Positions 20,938 to 31,863 of a stretch of 64,000 bases of DNA are shown one piece after another. Position 1 is the first letter of the stretch, and every line of letters begins with the position of its first letter. Made by a program: the position numbers and the translations under genes. Origin of the DNA: an uncultured Flavobacteriaceae bacterium (GTDB taxonomy: Bacteria; Bacteroidota; Bacteroidia; Flavobacteriales; Flavobacteriaceae); NCBI GenBank assembly GCA_905182835.1, contig CAJJDI010000001.1:37781-101780 (forward strand), written 5' to 3'. The notes below the pieces were generated by a model. That model made no database searches, was not told the origin of the DNA, and worked only from the letters and a program-made list of their open reading frames with translations.

Positions 20938-22398
20938 TTGAATTTGAACAAACTAAAGTCAGCTTTTAAACAAACTGTTGTTTATGGAATAGCTACAGTA
21001 TTCCCTAGAGTAGTTAGTGTTCTATTAGTCAGATTACACACTGATAAATCTGTACTTGAGGACATATCTGATTATGGAGATTTGTCGATTATCTTTTCCT
21101 ATATAATTTTATTTAATGTGCTCCTTTCCTATGGCCTAGAAACAGCTTTTTTTAGATTCTTTAACTCTTATAAAAATAAACTGAGCGTAGTCAGCACTTC
21201 CTCAATATCTATAATAATAACATCAGCTTTGTTTTTAGTTTTAGGTATTTTTTTTACAGATCAAATTTCAACTTTGATAGGGATTAGGGCAGATTATTTG
21301 AGTTTAGTTCTTTGGATTTTAGTTTTAGACTCATTAGTAGTTATTCCATTTGCTTATTTAAGAGTCAAAGACAATGCTATAAAATACACCATCATTAAAA
21401 TATTTAATGTCGTTGTTAATGTGTCGCTAAATATTTTCTTTTTAGTTATTGTTAAAAACTATTACACCCAGATTGCAGTTCTAGAATTTTTTTATTTAGA
21501 CAATTTTGAAATAAACTACATCTTTATTTCTTTACTTATTTCTAGCGCTCTTACTTTTTTAGCAATGAGCAGTTTTTATTTAAGAATCAAATATAAAATT
21601 GATTATAACTTACTTAAAAAAATGTTGAAATATTCACTTCCAATTTTACTTGCAGGATTTGCATATTCTATCAATGAAAGTTTTGACAAAATATTGTTAG
21701 ATTACTTCGAAGTTGATAAGTCCCAAATCGGAATGTATGCCGCTTGTTATAAATTAGCGCTATTTATCAGCCTATTCTCAACAGCTTTTAAGTTAGGTAT
21801 TGAACCTTTTATTTTTAGCCACGCAAAGAATAGTTCTGCCGAAAAAATATATGCTTTAATTTTAGAAATATTTGTAATTATAAGTTCATTTATCTTAGTA
21901 ACTATTGTAGTATTTATTGATGTATTAAAAGTTGTTTTTATAGGTGATTCAGCCTATTGGGAAGCCCTAAAAATTGTCCCAATTATACTTTTAGCAAACC
22001 TGTGTTTGGGGATATATCAGAATTTATCGGTTTGGTACAAAGTGACTGATAAAACAAAGTTTGGGGCATACATCTCTATGTTTGGAGTTTTAATCACACT
22101 TTCAATCAATATCATTTTGATTCCACTCTATGGATATGTAGGATCTGCAATAGCCACATTCTTTGCGTATTTCTTTATGGCTGTAATCTCTTATTTTATA
22201 GGTAAACGACATTATCCTATTCCTTATAATATCACAAAAATTTTAACATATATTTTATTTACATCTGGACTTGCTTTCCTTTCTTTTTATGTTTTCCGGG
22301 GTAATTATTATTTTGGCATTGGAATATTAGTTATTCTTGGCTTATCAATACTTAAATTTGAAAAACACACTATTAAACTTTTAATTAATGAAAATTAA
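20938..22398 (+). CDS. Polysaccharide flippase / lipopolysaccharide biosynthesis protein (TTG start)
   Basis: About 12-14 hydrophobic helices; [18 protein letters not shown]...; oligosaccharide flippase pattern. Confidence 0.8.
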   Translation: MNLNKLKSAFKQTVVYGIATVFPRVVSVLLVRLHTDKSVLEDISDYGDLSIIFSYIILFNVLLSYGLETAFFRFFNSYKNKLSVVSTSSISIIITSALFLVLGIFFTDQISTLIGIRADYLSLVLWILVLDSLVVIPFAYLRVKDNAIKYTIIKIFNVVVNVSLNIFFLVIVKNYYTQIAVLEFFYLDNFEINYIFISLLISSALTFLAMSSFYLRIKYKIDYNLLKKMLKYSLPILLAGFAYSINESFDKILLDYFEVDKSQIGMYAACYKLALFISLFSTAFKLGIEPFIFSHAKNSSAEKIYALILEIFVIISSFILVTIVVFIDVLKVVFIGDSAYWEALKIVPIILLANLCLGIYQNLSVWYKVTDKTKFGAYISMFGVLITLSINIILIPLYGYVGSAIATFFAYFFMAVISYFIGKRHYPIPYNITKILTYILFTSGLAFLSFYVFRGNYYFGIGILVILGLSILKFEKHTIKLLINEN

Positions 22399-22822
22399 GA
22401 TTATAAACAAATCTAACAATCAATTGCCTCATTACGAGACTAAATCTTCTGCAGGAATGGATATAAAAGCCTATACTCCTAATGAAATCATACTTGAGCC
22501 TCTTGAAAGAAAAATAGTTAAAACAGGCTTATTTCTCTCCCTGCCCGTAGGATACGAAGCTCAGGTTAGATCTAGAAGCGGATTGTCTATAAAACATGGT
22601 GTTTGTGTGCTTAATTCGCCAGGAACTATTGATTCAGACTATAGAGGTGAAGTTGGGGTTATACTAATCAACCTCTCCAAAGAACCATTTTTAATCCATA
22701 ATGGAGATCGCATCGCACAACTTGTAATTGCTCACCACGAACAGGGAGAATGGATTGAAGTAGAGGAGCTTTCAAATACAGAAAGAGGAAACAAAGGATT
22801 TGGTAGTACAGGAATTAATTAA
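22388..22822 (+). CDS. dut: dUTP diphosphatase
   Basis: [65 protein letters not shown]. Confidence 0.97.
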   Translation: MKIKIINKSNNQLPHYETKSSAGMDIKAYTPNEIILEPLERKIVKTGLFLSLPVGYEAQVRSRSGLSIKHGVCVLNSPGTIDSDYRGEVGVILINLSKEPFLIHNGDRIAQLVIAHHEQGEWIEVEELSNTERGNKGFGSTGIN

Positions 22823-22827
22823 GATAT

Positions 22828-23625
22828 ATGAACCTTTTAAAATATTTTTTTTTAATACTAATAGTTGCGTCTTGTAAGCCATTACAAAACACTAACTCTG
22901 TAGTTGAATTTGAAAAATTCAACTCAAAGCAATTAGTTAGAAAAGTAACTAGAGCTAAATCAAAATTTAAGACATACCAAGCAAAAGTAAAGCTTAGGTT
23001 AAATAACAATGGCAAGAACAAGAGTTATGGCTTAAATGTTAGAATTCAAAAAAATGAAGCTATATGGTTAAGCTCAACCGCAGGAATTGTTAGGGCATTA
23101 TTAACTAAAGACTCCATCTATTACTATAATAAACTAGAAAAAAATTATTTAGTATCCGATTATAAAAATATCGAAAACATTATTGGATTAAGCTTAACCT
23201 ATAATATGCTACAGAATTTATTATTGTCAGAACCCATCACCGATATTAAAAACTCTTTATTTAATAATGAAATGAGTGAGCAAAACCTGTCTTATATTTT
23301 TAATTGGAGCTTAACTAACGAAGAGTATAAAAAACTCAATTTTGAAAATTTTGAAGGCATTTATAAAGTAAATGCAAATAACTTCAAACTAGATCTTTGC
23401 TCTTTTAAAGTGTCAGAGATTGACAATAGCTTTTCGCTTTATGAAATTAGATATTCGGATTTCATTAAATTGAAAAATCAAAATTTCACATCTAAAATTA
23501 GAATTGATATAAACGAAATCAACCAAATTAATATAGATCTAAAGTCTATCAATTTAAATAAGAAATTTAAACTCCCTTTTAGGGTTCCTAAGAATTATAA
23601 AAAAATATTGATTGATGCTAAATAG
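22828..23625 (+). CDS. DUF4292-like lipoprotein
   Basis: Lipobox-like FLILIVASCKPLQ; KFKTYQAKVKLRLN...SIYYYNKLEKNYLVSDY pattern. Confidence 0.7.
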   Translation: MNLLKYFFLILIVASCKPLQNTNSVVEFEKFNSKQLVRKVTRAKSKFKTYQAKVKLRLNNNGKNKSYGLNVRIQKNEAIWLSSTAGIVRALLTKDSIYYYNKLEKNYLVSDYKNIENIIGLSLTYNMLQNLLLSEPITDIKNSLFNNEMSEQNLSYIFNWSLTNEEYKKLNFENFEGIYKVNANNFKLDLCSFKVSEIDNSFSLYEIRYSDFIKLKNQNFTSKIRIDINEINQINIDLKSINLNKKFKLPFRVPKNYKKILIDAK

Positions 23626-24826
23626 ACTTAGTTTTATAATATTGTTTTTGTTTATGTCAAGTGGAGAGGTTTATTCTCAGTTTTTAAATCAAAAAGATTT
23701 AGAAAAAAAAAGAATTGAATTAACTAACGAAATAAAGAATATTCAAAACCTGATTACTAGTTCAAAAAACGAAAAAAAACTAGTTATTGAGAATATTGAA
23801 AACCTAAATTATAAGCTAGACCTTCAAAATGAAGTTATCAAAATCATTAATAATGAATTAAATATAATTTCAAATTCTATACATAATAACCAGTTAAAAA
23901 ATAGTCAGCTTTTGGAGGCTCAAGAGCTGCTAAAGAGTCAGTATGGTGAAATGATATTAAGGTCTTATAAAACTCGATCTAAGACCGGAAAACTTATGTT
24001 TATTTTTTCATCAGCTAACTTTAAACAAGCGGTCAAGCGAATTCAATATTTTAAGCAATATTCAGATTATCAATCTAGTCAACTACAAAAAATAAAGAAA
24101 AATACCGCAGAGCTTAAGACCCTAAATAACCAATTACGTGAAGAACGAAATCGTCAACAAGTTTTGATAAACAACAATCAAAAGCTTAAGACTAATATTA
24201 ACACGCAAATAGTAGATAAAAATTCTTTGCTCCAATCTATCTCATCTAATCAGAGAAAATACATTAGAGAAATTACCAGTAATCAAAAAAAAACTGCTGA
24301 AATAGATAAACAAATTCAAAGAATTATAGCGCTAGCTATAGCGGAATCTAATAAAAAGAAAAACATATCATCTAAAGTCTTTGATTTAACCCCAGAAGCA
24401 AAAATATTGTCCAATAACTTTATGTCTAATAAAGGTAAATTACCTTGGCCAGTAGAAAAAGGTTACGTAACATTAAGGTATGGTAAGCAGCGCCATCCAG
24501 TTGTTAAAACGGCTACAATTCAAAGTAATGGAATAAGAATAATGACTTCATCTTCTCAAAAAGTAAGATCTATTTTTACAGGTGTTGTTTATAGAATTAT
24601 AAGCTCTAAAAGTGGCGCTAAAACAATTTTAATCCAGCATGGAAACTTTTTTACTGTTTATAAAAATCTCTCCAACATTTATGTAAAAAAAGGGGATGTT
24701 ATTTCAACTAAACAAGATTTAGGAGAAATTATAACTAATAAAAATTCAGGACAAACAATACTTAGCTTTAGCTTATTTAAAGATAACAAGACTGAAAACC
24801 CACTATTGTGGCTCGGGAAGAAATAA
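23612..24826 (+). CDS. EnvC-like murein hydrolase activator, M23 peptidase domain
   Basis: Signal peptide, long coiled coil, C-terminal LysM/M23-like KLPWPVEKGYVTLRYGKQRHP...GVVYRIISSKSGAKTILIQHG. Confidence 0.82.
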   Translation: MMLNRLSFIILFLFMSSGEVYSQFLNQKDLEKKRIELTNEIKNIQNLITSSKNEKKLVIENIENLNYKLDLQNEVIKIINNELNIISNSIHNNQLKNSQLLEAQELLKSQYGEMILRSYKTRSKTGKLMFIFSSANFKQAVKRIQYFKQYSDYQSSQLQKIKKNTAELKTLNNQLREERNRQQVLINNNQKLKTNINTQIVDKNSLLQSISSNQRKYIREITSNQKKTAEIDKQIQRIIALAIAESNKKKNISSKVFDLTPEAKILSNNFMSNKGKLPWPVEKGYVTLRYGKQRHPVVKTATIQSNGIRIMTSSSQKVRSIFTGVVYRIISSKSGAKTILIQHGNFFTVYKNLSNIYVKKGDVISTKQDLGEIITNKNSGQTILSFSLFKDNKTENPLLWLGKK

Positions 24827-25321
24827 AGCTTTTAATTCAGTGGCATCTTGCGCGTTTAATTTACCTGCCAACACAAGGCTAAGTTGACGCCTTCTTAAAG
24901 CTCCTTTATACCTCTCAATTTCTTCTTTTGATTCAGGTATTATTTCAGAAACAGGAGTTGGTCTTCCGTTTTTATCTACCGCAACAAAAGTGTAAATTGC
25001 TTCGTTAGCTTTAATTTTACCTCCTCCATCAGTATTTATCCACACATCTAGGTAAACTTCCATAGATGTTCTAAAAGCTCGGGATACTTTAGCTTCTATA
25101 GTAACAATACTTCCCAAAGGAATTGCTTTATTGAATGCAACATGGTTTACAGAAGTTGTAACCACGACTTGCCCAGAATGCCTTCTAGCAGCAATACAAC
25201 CAGCCCTATCCATTCTCGCTAGTAGTTCGCCTCCGAATAAGTTATTAATTGGATTAGTCTCACTAGGGAGCACTAAATCTGTCATCACAGTTAATGATAG
25301 ACTAGGAGTTTTTATTGGCAT
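24803..25321 (-). CDS. Acyl-CoA thioesterase (hot-dog fold)
   Basis: VLPSETNPINNLFGGELLARMDRAGCIAARRHSGQVVVTTSVNHVAFNKAIPLGSIVTIEAKV. Confidence 0.88.
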   Translation of the reverse strand: MPIKTPSLSLTVMTDLVLPSETNPINNLFGGELLARMDRAGCIAARRHSGQVVVTTSVNHVAFNKAIPLGSIVTIEAKVSRAFRTSMEVYLDVWINTDGGGKIKANEAIYTFVAVDKNGRPTPVSEIIPESKEEIERYKGALRRRQLSLVLAGKLNAQDATELKALFLPEPQ

Positions 25322-25324
25322 TAA

Positions 25325-26197
25325 TCAGTTTATTTCTTTATTTAGGATCCAAGCAGCTTGATTATCAGACAAGCGTATTTCTACTAATGCTATATCAGCT
25401 TCAGATCTAGTGTTAAAACTTGAATATGCAACTTGGAAAAGACCAAATTTGTTCTGTCCAATTTTTCTAGCGCTATAACCTTTAGACTTTAATTGACTAA
25501 GTCTTGTAAAGCTATTTTCTTCAATACTAAAAGACCCTGCAACTACATGAAATACGCCAATATTTTCTTTTACAAACATTTTTACAAGCGGCAGAGGACT
25601 CTCTATAACAAATGTAGCTTTTTGGATTTTTTCTTCAATCAAAGAGTTTGCTTTTTGATAAGCGATTATGTTTTTTTGATTAGTTTTAGTGAGTTCATTA
25701 TTATAAACAAAAGCAGATAATAAAAATCCAGTAATTAATATGGCAGCATATTTTGTAAAGCTAGAGATATTGCTTTTTTCCTTTCTTTTAATTAATGAGC
25801 TAGAAACATTAGATAGTCCATAGGCTTCTTTTAAATAATTCACTCCTTTAGAAGACTTAAACTCTAATACGTTATTTTTAATAGAAATAACCCCAATTTT
25901 ATTAAAGGCTATTTCTTTCTTATTTAGAATATCATTTTTAAAATTAGACACATTTAACTTAATTATATCCATTGCCTCGTCAAATGACATATCATTTACT
26001 TCCGCTATATAAGTAGCTAAAATTCCATCATTTTTTTGTAGTTTATTGTTGAATGAAATTGATTTTGATGGCGGGACAAACACACCTTCAATGTTAGCTT
26101 GAGCTGAATTTAAGGATGTAATAAACGCTCCAAAATTAGGGATTATAACACATTCATTTCTAAAAAGAAGGTCTTCTAAATATTTATCTAAGTTCAT
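25325..26197 (-). CDS. HU/CCDC81-like plus SPOR domain membrane protein
   Basis: N-terminal NECVIIPNFGAFITSLNSA; one TM helix; C-terminal FHVVAGSFSIEENSFTRLSQLKSKGYSARKIGQNKFGLFQVAYSSF (SPOR). Confidence 0.75.
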   Translation of the reverse strand: MNLDKYLEDLLFRNECVIIPNFGAFITSLNSAQANIEGVFVPPSKSISFNNKLQKNDGILATYIAEVNDMSFDEAMDIIKLNVSNFKNDILNKKEIAFNKIGVISIKNNVLEFKSSKGVNYLKEAYGLSNVSSSLIKRKEKSNISSFTKYAAILITGFLLSAFVYNNELTKTNQKNIIAYQKANSLIEEKIQKATFVIESPLPLVKMFVKENIGVFHVVAGSFSIEENSFTRLSQLKSKGYSARKIGQNKFGLFQVAYSSFNTRSEADIALVEIRLSDNQAAWILNKEIN

Positions 26198-26237
26198 TTT
26201 TTGAATTATTTATATATAACTAAAGTTAACAATCTTT

Positions 26238-27209
26238 TTAATTAAACCCAACTTTTAACCTAACTCTATTTAGTACTGTATTAGCTGTTTTAGAGGCTAG
26301 TTCAGCACCGTTTTTTAATATGCTGTCTATTTCATCTAGGTTGTTCATGTAATAAGTGTATTTTTCTCTTTCAACACTATAGCGTGTAAGTATTAAATTC
26401 AACATATCATTTTTAGCATGGCCATAACCATAACCACCTTGTTCGTAGTTTTTTTTCATTATTTCAATTTGATTTTCGTCAGCTAACAATTTATACATAT
26501 TAAACAAATTACAATTCTTCCAATCTTTTGAAGCCTCTAATGGAAGACTGTCTGTTTTGATCCCAGAAATTTGTTTTTTTAGCAGCGTCTCTTCTAAGAA
26601 AATATTAATCACGTTGTTTTTACTTTTACTCATTTTATTGCCATCTGTACCGTTTATCAGCATAGTACTTTCATTAATCTTTGATTCAGGAATAATAAGA
26701 GTGTTTCCATTTAAATTATTAAATCGTCCAGCAACATTTCTCGTTATTTCAATATGTTGGAGTTGATCCTTGCCAACAGGAACTATATCAGCATCGTATA
26801 ATAAAATATCTGCAGCCATCAGCATTGGATAAGTAAACAATCCAGCATTAACATCTTCTAAACTGTCTGCCTTGTCTTTAAAACTATGCGCTAATGTTAA
26901 TCTTTGGTACGGAAAATAGCAATTAAGATACCAAGAAAGCTCAGTAACTTGAGGTACATCACTTTGTCTATAAAAAACAGTTTTACTATAATCTAATCCA
27001 AAAGCTAGCCAACATGCTGCTGTGGAATAGGTGTTAAATTTTAATTCTTTAGGATCTTTTATCTGTGTTATAGAGTGCATATCTGCTATAAACAAATAAG
27101 ATTCGTTCTGCGATCCGTTAGCCATTTTAATGGCAGGAATTATAGCCCCCAAGATATTTCCTAAATGCGGGGTTCCCGTACTCTGTATTCCTGTTAAAAT
27201 CCTACTCAT
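26238..27209 (-). CDS. trpS: Tryptophan--tRNA ligase
   Basis: RILTGIQSTGTPHLGNILGAI; GKDQLQHIEITRNVAGRFN; KMSKSKNN. Confidence 0.98.
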   Translation of the reverse strand: MSRILTGIQSTGTPHLGNILGAIIPAIKMANGSQNESYLFIADMHSITQIKDPKELKFNTYSTAACWLAFGLDYSKTVFYRQSDVPQVTELSWYLNCYFPYQRLTLAHSFKDKADSLEDVNAGLFTYPMLMAADILLYDADIVPVGKDQLQHIEITRNVAGRFNNLNGNTLIIPESKINESTMLINGTDGNKMSKSKNNVINIFLEETLLKKQISGIKTDSLPLEASKDWKNCNLFNMYKLLADENQIEIMKKNYEQGGYGYGHAKNDMLNLILTRYSVEREKYTYYMNNLDEIDSILKNGAELASKTANTVLNRVRLKVGFN

Positions 27210-27230
27210 TTATTGGTGTCTTTTGATTGA

Positions 27231-27261
27231 CAAAGTTAAATATTTTATTAAAATAGATCAA
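27231..27261 (-). promoter_or_regulatory. TTG-N20-TAACTTTG promoter for trpS
   Basis: Plus-strand CAAAGTTA 27231-27238 and CAA 27259-27261; spacing 20 nt. Confidence 0.6.
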
Positions 27262-27284
27262 TTAATTTAATTAGTTTTGAAATT

Positions 27285-28016
27285 ATGAATTTATTCAACT
27301 ATTTTTTTCTGATTTTATATAGAATATGGTTTTATATAACATCTTCTCTAACATGGATAATTATTTTTCCATTGCTATTTGTTTTTAGCCTTAAAGAAGC
27401 ATGGTATCCTAGAGTATTTCAACTAGCAACCTTATGGTCAAACGTAGTCTTATTTTGTATGGGTTTTTACTGGAAAATAGATTCTGCTCCAAAACTACAG
27501 AAAGGAAAAAACTATATGTTTATAAGCAATCACACTTCAATGATAGATGTCATGCTTATGATCTCCATTTTTAAAAACCATCCATTTGTTTTTGTAGGCA
27601 AAAAAGAACTTTCCAAAATTCCATTATTTGGTGTCATTTACAAAAGAGGCTGTATTTTAGTAGATAGGTCAAGTGTAGAAAGCAGACAATCAGTTTTTTA
27701 TAATACTCAAAGAAAACTAGAAGCTGGTCTTAGCATTTGTATATATCCAGAAGGTGGAGTGCCAGACCCTTCGGTTGTTTTAGACAAATTTAAAAAAGGA
27801 GCTTTTAAAATAGCAATTGATCATCAAATTCCTATAGTCTGCTTAACTTTTTTAGATAATAAAAAAAGACTCCCATTTACTTTTTCTGCAGGGAAGCCAG
27901 GGCTTCTAAGAGTCAAGTATCATGAGCCACAATGCACGAAGGGTTTGAAACAATCAGATATCCAATTAATAAGTGATCAATTTAGAGAATTAATCTTTCA
28001 AGACTTAACTACTTAG
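27285..28016 (+). CDS. plsC: 1-acyl-sn-glycerol-3-phosphate acyltransferase
   Basis: [12 protein letters not shown] (NHxxxxD), [16 protein letters not shown]. Confidence 0.9.
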   Translation: MNLFNYFFLILYRIWFYITSSLTWIIIFPLLFVFSLKEAWYPRVFQLATLWSNVVLFCMGFYWKIDSAPKLQKGKNYMFISNHTSMIDVMLMISIFKNHPFVFVGKKELSKIPLFGVIYKRGCILVDRSSVESRQSVFYNTQRKLEAGLSICIYPEGGVPDPSVVLDKFKKGAFKIAIDHQIPIVCLTFLDNKKRLPFTFSAGKPGLLRVKYHEPQCTKGLKQSDIQLISDQFRELIFQDLTT

Positions 28017-29014
28017 CTAGCTGCGACTAATTCTTTAACTTTATTTTCTAATTCATCCATTAATTCAGGATTATCTTTGATCATCTTCTTTACAGCATCT
28101 CTTCCTTGACCTAATTTGGTTTCATCATAGCTAAACCAAGAACCGCTCTTTTGAATGATATTTGATTCTACAGCTATATCTAGTATTTCTCCCACTTTAG
28201 AGATCCCTTTACCGTACATAATATCAAATTCAGCTAATTTAAATGGAGGTGCTACTTTGTTTTTCACAACTTTCACCCTTGTTTTGTTCCCTAAAACAGC
28301 CCCATCACTATCTTTTATTTGTGTAGACCTTCTAATGTCTAATCTTATTGACGCGTAAAATTTTAATGCATTACCCCCAGTTGTTGTCTCTGGATTTCCA
28401 AACATAACCCCAATCTTTTCTCTTAATTGGTTTATAAACATTACTGTACATTTTGTTTTACTAATTGAGCCAGTCAGTTTTCTAAGTGCTTGGGACATAA
28501 GTCTTGCATGTAATCCCATTTTTGAATCACCCATCTCTCCTTCAATTTCACTTTTAGGAGTTAAAGCAGCTACAGAATCTATTACAACCATATCAATAGC
28601 CCCCGATCTAATTAAATTATCTGCAATCTCTAAAGCCTGCTCTCCATGATCAGGTTGAGAGATAATTAAGTTGTCAATATCTACACCTAAATTTTTAGCA
28701 TAATACCTATCAAATGCATGCTCAGCATCAATAAAAGCAGCTATACCTCCTTTTTTTTGACATTCAGCAATTGCATGTAAAGTTAAAGTTGTTTTACCAG
28801 ATGATTCAGGCCCGTATATTTCCACAACCCTACCTCTAGGATAACCACCAACTCCCAAGGCTAAATCAAGACCTAGAGAACCTGAAGATGTTGCTTCAAC
28901 ATTATCCACAGGTGCATCACTCATTCTCATTACAGTCCCTTTTCCATACGTTTTATCCAACTTATCTAATGTTAGTTTTAACGCCTTTAACTTGTCTTCT
29001 TTATTATTGCCCAT
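28013..29014 (-). CDS. recA: Recombinase RecA
   Basis: [78 protein letters not shown]. Confidence 0.99.
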   Translation of the reverse strand: MGNNKEDKLKALKLTLDKLDKTYGKGTVMRMSDAPVDNVEATSSGSLGLDLALGVGGYPRGRVVEIYGPESSGKTTLTLHAIAECQKKGGIAAFIDAEHAFDRYYAKNLGVDIDNLIISQPDHGEQALEIADNLIRSGAIDMVVIDSVAALTPKSEIEGEMGDSKMGLHARLMSQALRKLTGSISKTKCTVMFINQLREKIGVMFGNPETTTGGNALKFYASIRLDIRRSTQIKDSDGAVLGNKTRVKVVKNKVAPPFKLAEFDIMYGKGISKVGEILDIAVESNIIQKSGSWFSYDETKLGQGRDAVKKMIKDNPELMDELENKVKELVAAS

Positions 29015-29038
29015 TTTGTGTAGATTTGAAATTTATTC

Positions 29039-29069
29039 CAATGCTAATTTAATATAACTTTAATGACAA
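29039..29069 (-). promoter_or_regulatory. Predicted recA promoter TTG-N20-TAGCATTG
   Basis: Plus-strand CAATGCTA 29039-29046 (one mismatch to TAnnTTTG) and CAA 29067-29069; spacing 20 nt. Confidence 0.5.
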
Positions 29070-29087
29070 TACAATTATATTGTCATT
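29062..29087. promoter_or_regulatory. Perfect 10-bp-arm palindrome in the recA/trhO divergent region, candidate operator
   Basis: AATGACAATA-CAATTA-TATTGTCATT. Confidence 0.6.
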
Positions 29088-29124
29088 CGTTTTAATACTT
29101 TTTCTTCATTAATTTAATTAATAT

Positions 29125-29132
29125 TATTTTTG
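29125..29132 (+). promoter_or_regulatory. TAnnTTTG -7 element (TATTTTTG) for trhO
   Basis: TATTTTTG 28 nt upstream of ATG 29161. Confidence 0.4.
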
Positions 29133-29160
29133 TTCTTTTAAATCATTAAACAAGTATAGA

Positions 29161-30213
29161 ATGCAACTGTACAACAAATTAAGCTCTAAAGAAAGAGCTA
29201 CCCTAATAGATCAGTCTAATAAAGAAAGAATAACCCTTTCTTTTTATCAATATGCAAAAATTTTAGATCCAAAACCTTTCAGAGACCAGCTATTTATTAA
29301 ATGGGATTCGTTAGATGTTTTAGGAAGAATATATGTGGCCAATGAAGGTGTTAATGCGCAACTATCAATTCCAAAGGAAAATTTTCAGGAATTTGAGAGA
29401 CATTTAAAATCAATCTCTTTTTTTAAGAACACTTCCTTAAACATTGCTTTCGAGCACGATAACAAATCTTTTCTCAAATTAAAGATAAAGGTTAGGGATA
29501 AAATTGTTGCTGACGGACTAAATGACAAGACATTCGATGTTACAAATACAGGAATTCATTTAGACGCTGTTGAATTTAATAAAATAGCCGAAAAAGAAGA
29601 CTCTATTATAGTAGATATGAGGAATCATTATGAAAGTGAAATAGGGCATTTTAAAAATGCAATTAAACCAGACGTGAATACTTTTAGAGAGTCACTAGAT
29701 TTAATAGAAAATGACTTGAAAAACCACAAAGAGGACAAGAATTTAATAATGTACTGTACTGGTGGGATTAGATGTGAAAAAGCTAGTGCATATTTTAAAC
29801 ACAAAGGTTTTAAAAATGTTTTTCAATTAAAAGGTGGAATTATAGAATACGCCAAACAAGTCACAGATAAAAAACTAAAGAACAATTTTATTGGTAAAAA
29901 TTTTGTTTTTGACGAAAGAAGAGCAGAAAAAATAAGTGAAGATATAATATCTCAATGCCACCAATGTGGATCTGCATTTGATATACATACTAATTGTGCC
30001 AATGACGCATGTCATTTATTATTTATTCAATGTAAAGATTGTAAAAATAAAATGAATAATTGCTGTTCTGATAAATGCAAACAGATCAATAGTTTGCCTT
30101 TTGAGGAGCAAAAAAACCTACGTAAAGGACATAAAAATAGTAATGATATTTTCAAAAAAGGTAGAGGCGAAAACCTTTCTTTAAATCAAGCGAATCAAAT
30201 AGAAGATTTGTAA
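29161..30213 (+). CDS. trhO: tRNA uridine(34) hydroxylase, rhodanese family
   Basis: YVANEGVNAQLSIP, VDMRNHYESEIGHFKNAI, YCTGGIRCEKASAYF, C-terminal Cys-rich CHQCGSAFDIHTNCAN. Confidence 0.93.
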   Translation: MQLYNKLSSKERATLIDQSNKERITLSFYQYAKILDPKPFRDQLFIKWDSLDVLGRIYVANEGVNAQLSIPKENFQEFERHLKSISFFKNTSLNIAFEHDNKSFLKLKIKVRDKIVADGLNDKTFDVTNTGIHLDAVEFNKIAEKEDSIIVDMRNHYESEIGHFKNAIKPDVNTFRESLDLIENDLKNHKEDKNLIMYCTGGIRCEKASAYFKHKGFKNVFQLKGGIIEYAKQVTDKKLKNNFIGKNFVFDERRAEKISEDIISQCHQCGSAFDIHTNCANDACHLLFIQCKDCKNKMNNCCSDKCKQINSLPFEEQKNLRKGHKNSNDIFKKGRGENLSLNQANQIEDL

Positions 30214-30254
30214 AAACTATATATTATATTTATTAAAATAAAATATTAAAAGCA

Positions 30255-31397
30255 ATGTCTTGTAAAACATGTAGTTCAAAAACAGATGGTTCACCAAAGG
30301 GATGTAAAAACAATGGTACATGTGGAACGGACAGTTGTAATAAATTCACAGTATTTGACTGGCTGTCAAACATGACATTGCCTTCAGGTCAATCGCAATT
30401 TTTATATTCAGAAGTGAGATTTAAAAATGGAAGAAAGGACTATTTTTTAAATAAAAACTCACTTTCACTTTCTGTTGGCGACGTTGTTGCTACACAAGTT
30501 GAGAGTGGTTATGATATTGGCATGATTACATTAACAGGAGAGCTTGTAAAGGTCCAAATGGACAAGAAAAAAATTGACTACTCACAAGAAAACCCTAAGA
30601 TAACTTACAGAAAAGCTTCTCAAAAAGAAATCGATAAGTGGTCAAATTTAAGAGATCAAGAAGAGGTCATCAAAGTAAAAGCCAGAAAATACGCTATCGA
30701 TTTAAGGTTAAAAATGAAAATATCTGACATTGAATATCAAGGAGATGGTAGTAAAGTGACTTTTTACTATACTGCTGAGGATAGAGTAGACTTTAGAGAG
30801 TTAATCAAACTCTTTGCTAGGGAATTTAGAACAAAGATTGAAATGAAGCAAGTTGGGTTAAGACAAGAAGCTGCACGACTTGGCGGAATAGGTTCTTGTG
30901 GAAGAGAGTTATGTTGTTCAACTTGGTTAACTGATTTTAGATCGGTTAGTACTTCAGCAGCAAGGTACCAACAGTTATCTCTGAACCCTCAAAAGTTAGC
31001 AGGTCAGTGTGGTAAACTAAAGTGTTGCTTAAATTATGAATTAGGCTCTTATATGGACGCTCTAAACAACTTTCCAAAGAAAGAAATCAAACTCAAAACA
31101 GAGAAAGGCACTGCGGTATGTCAAAAGACAGATATTTTTAAAAAACAATTATGGTACGCTTACGAGGGTGAATGGAATAATTGGTTTTTATTATCAGTTG
31201 ATCAAGCCAATGAGGTTATTAAAATTAATAAATCCAATAAATTGGTTTCTAGCTTAGAAGAATATACAACTGAAAATAAAACTCCTATAGAAAATAAATT
31301 TGAAAATGTTGTAGGTCAAGATAGTTTAACAAGGTTTGATAAGCCAAAAAATAAAAAACATAATAAAAGAAGAAAAATAAACAAGCATGTTAGCTAG
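30255..31397 (+). CDS. ricT: RicT/PSP1 (YaaT) family protein with N-terminal Cys-rich extension
   Basis: LGGIGSCGRELCCSTWL, LAGQCGKLKCCLNYE; N-terminus MSCKTCSSKTDGSPKGCKNNGTCGTDSCNKF. Confidence 0.88.
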   Translation: MSCKTCSSKTDGSPKGCKNNGTCGTDSCNKFTVFDWLSNMTLPSGQSQFLYSEVRFKNGRKDYFLNKNSLSLSVGDVVATQVESGYDIGMITLTGELVKVQMDKKKIDYSQENPKITYRKASQKEIDKWSNLRDQEEVIKVKARKYAIDLRLKMKISDIEYQGDGSKVTFYYTAEDRVDFRELIKLFAREFRTKIEMKQVGLRQEAARLGGIGSCGRELCCSTWLTDFRSVSTSAARYQQLSLNPQKLAGQCGKLKCCLNYELGSYMDALNNFPKKEIKLKTEKGTAVCQKTDIFKKQLWYAYEGEWNNWFLLSVDQANEVIKINKSNKLVSSLEEYTTENKTPIENKFENVVGQDSLTRFDKPKNKKHNKRRKINKHVS

Positions 31398-31863
31398 GGC
31401 AGTAATCTTATTAATTTTCTTTGGATTTTTATCATGCGATCAAAATAAAGTATTTGACAATTATCAAACTATTTCAAATCAATGGAACAAAGATAGTTTG
31501 ATTAACTTCAATTTTGATTTAAAAGCCGACAGATACAACACCTTTGTAAATGTTAGAACTGACAAAAATTACAAATTTAATAATCTATTTTTGATTGTCA
31601 CGGTTTCAGATTCAACCCAAGTAATATTAAAAGATACTTTAGAATACAAAATGGCTGATTCCAAAGGGATGCTATTAGGGAATCGACTTCTTAACACCTT
31701 TGAGAACAAGCTTTGGCATAAAAAAAGTATGATTTTTGAAAAGGGAAAATACACCGTTAGCATTCAACATGCTATGAGAAAAATTAATCAAATTAACGGT
31801 CTAAAATCACTAGGCGGAATAATAAATATTGGCTACAGAATTGAAAAAGAAACAGAAAAATAA
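31387..31863 (+). CDS. gldH: Gliding motility lipoprotein GldH
   Basis: Lipobox-like FFGFLSCDQNKVFDNYQTI; length and position between ricT and PBP1A. Confidence 0.8.
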   Translation: MLARAVILLIFFGFLSCDQNKVFDNYQTISNQWNKDSLINFNFDLKADRYNTFVNVRTDKNYKFNNLFLIVTVSDSTQVILKDTLEYKMADSKGMLLGNRLLNTFENKLWHKKSMIFEKGKYTVSIQHAMRKINQINGLKSLGGIINIGYRIEKETEK

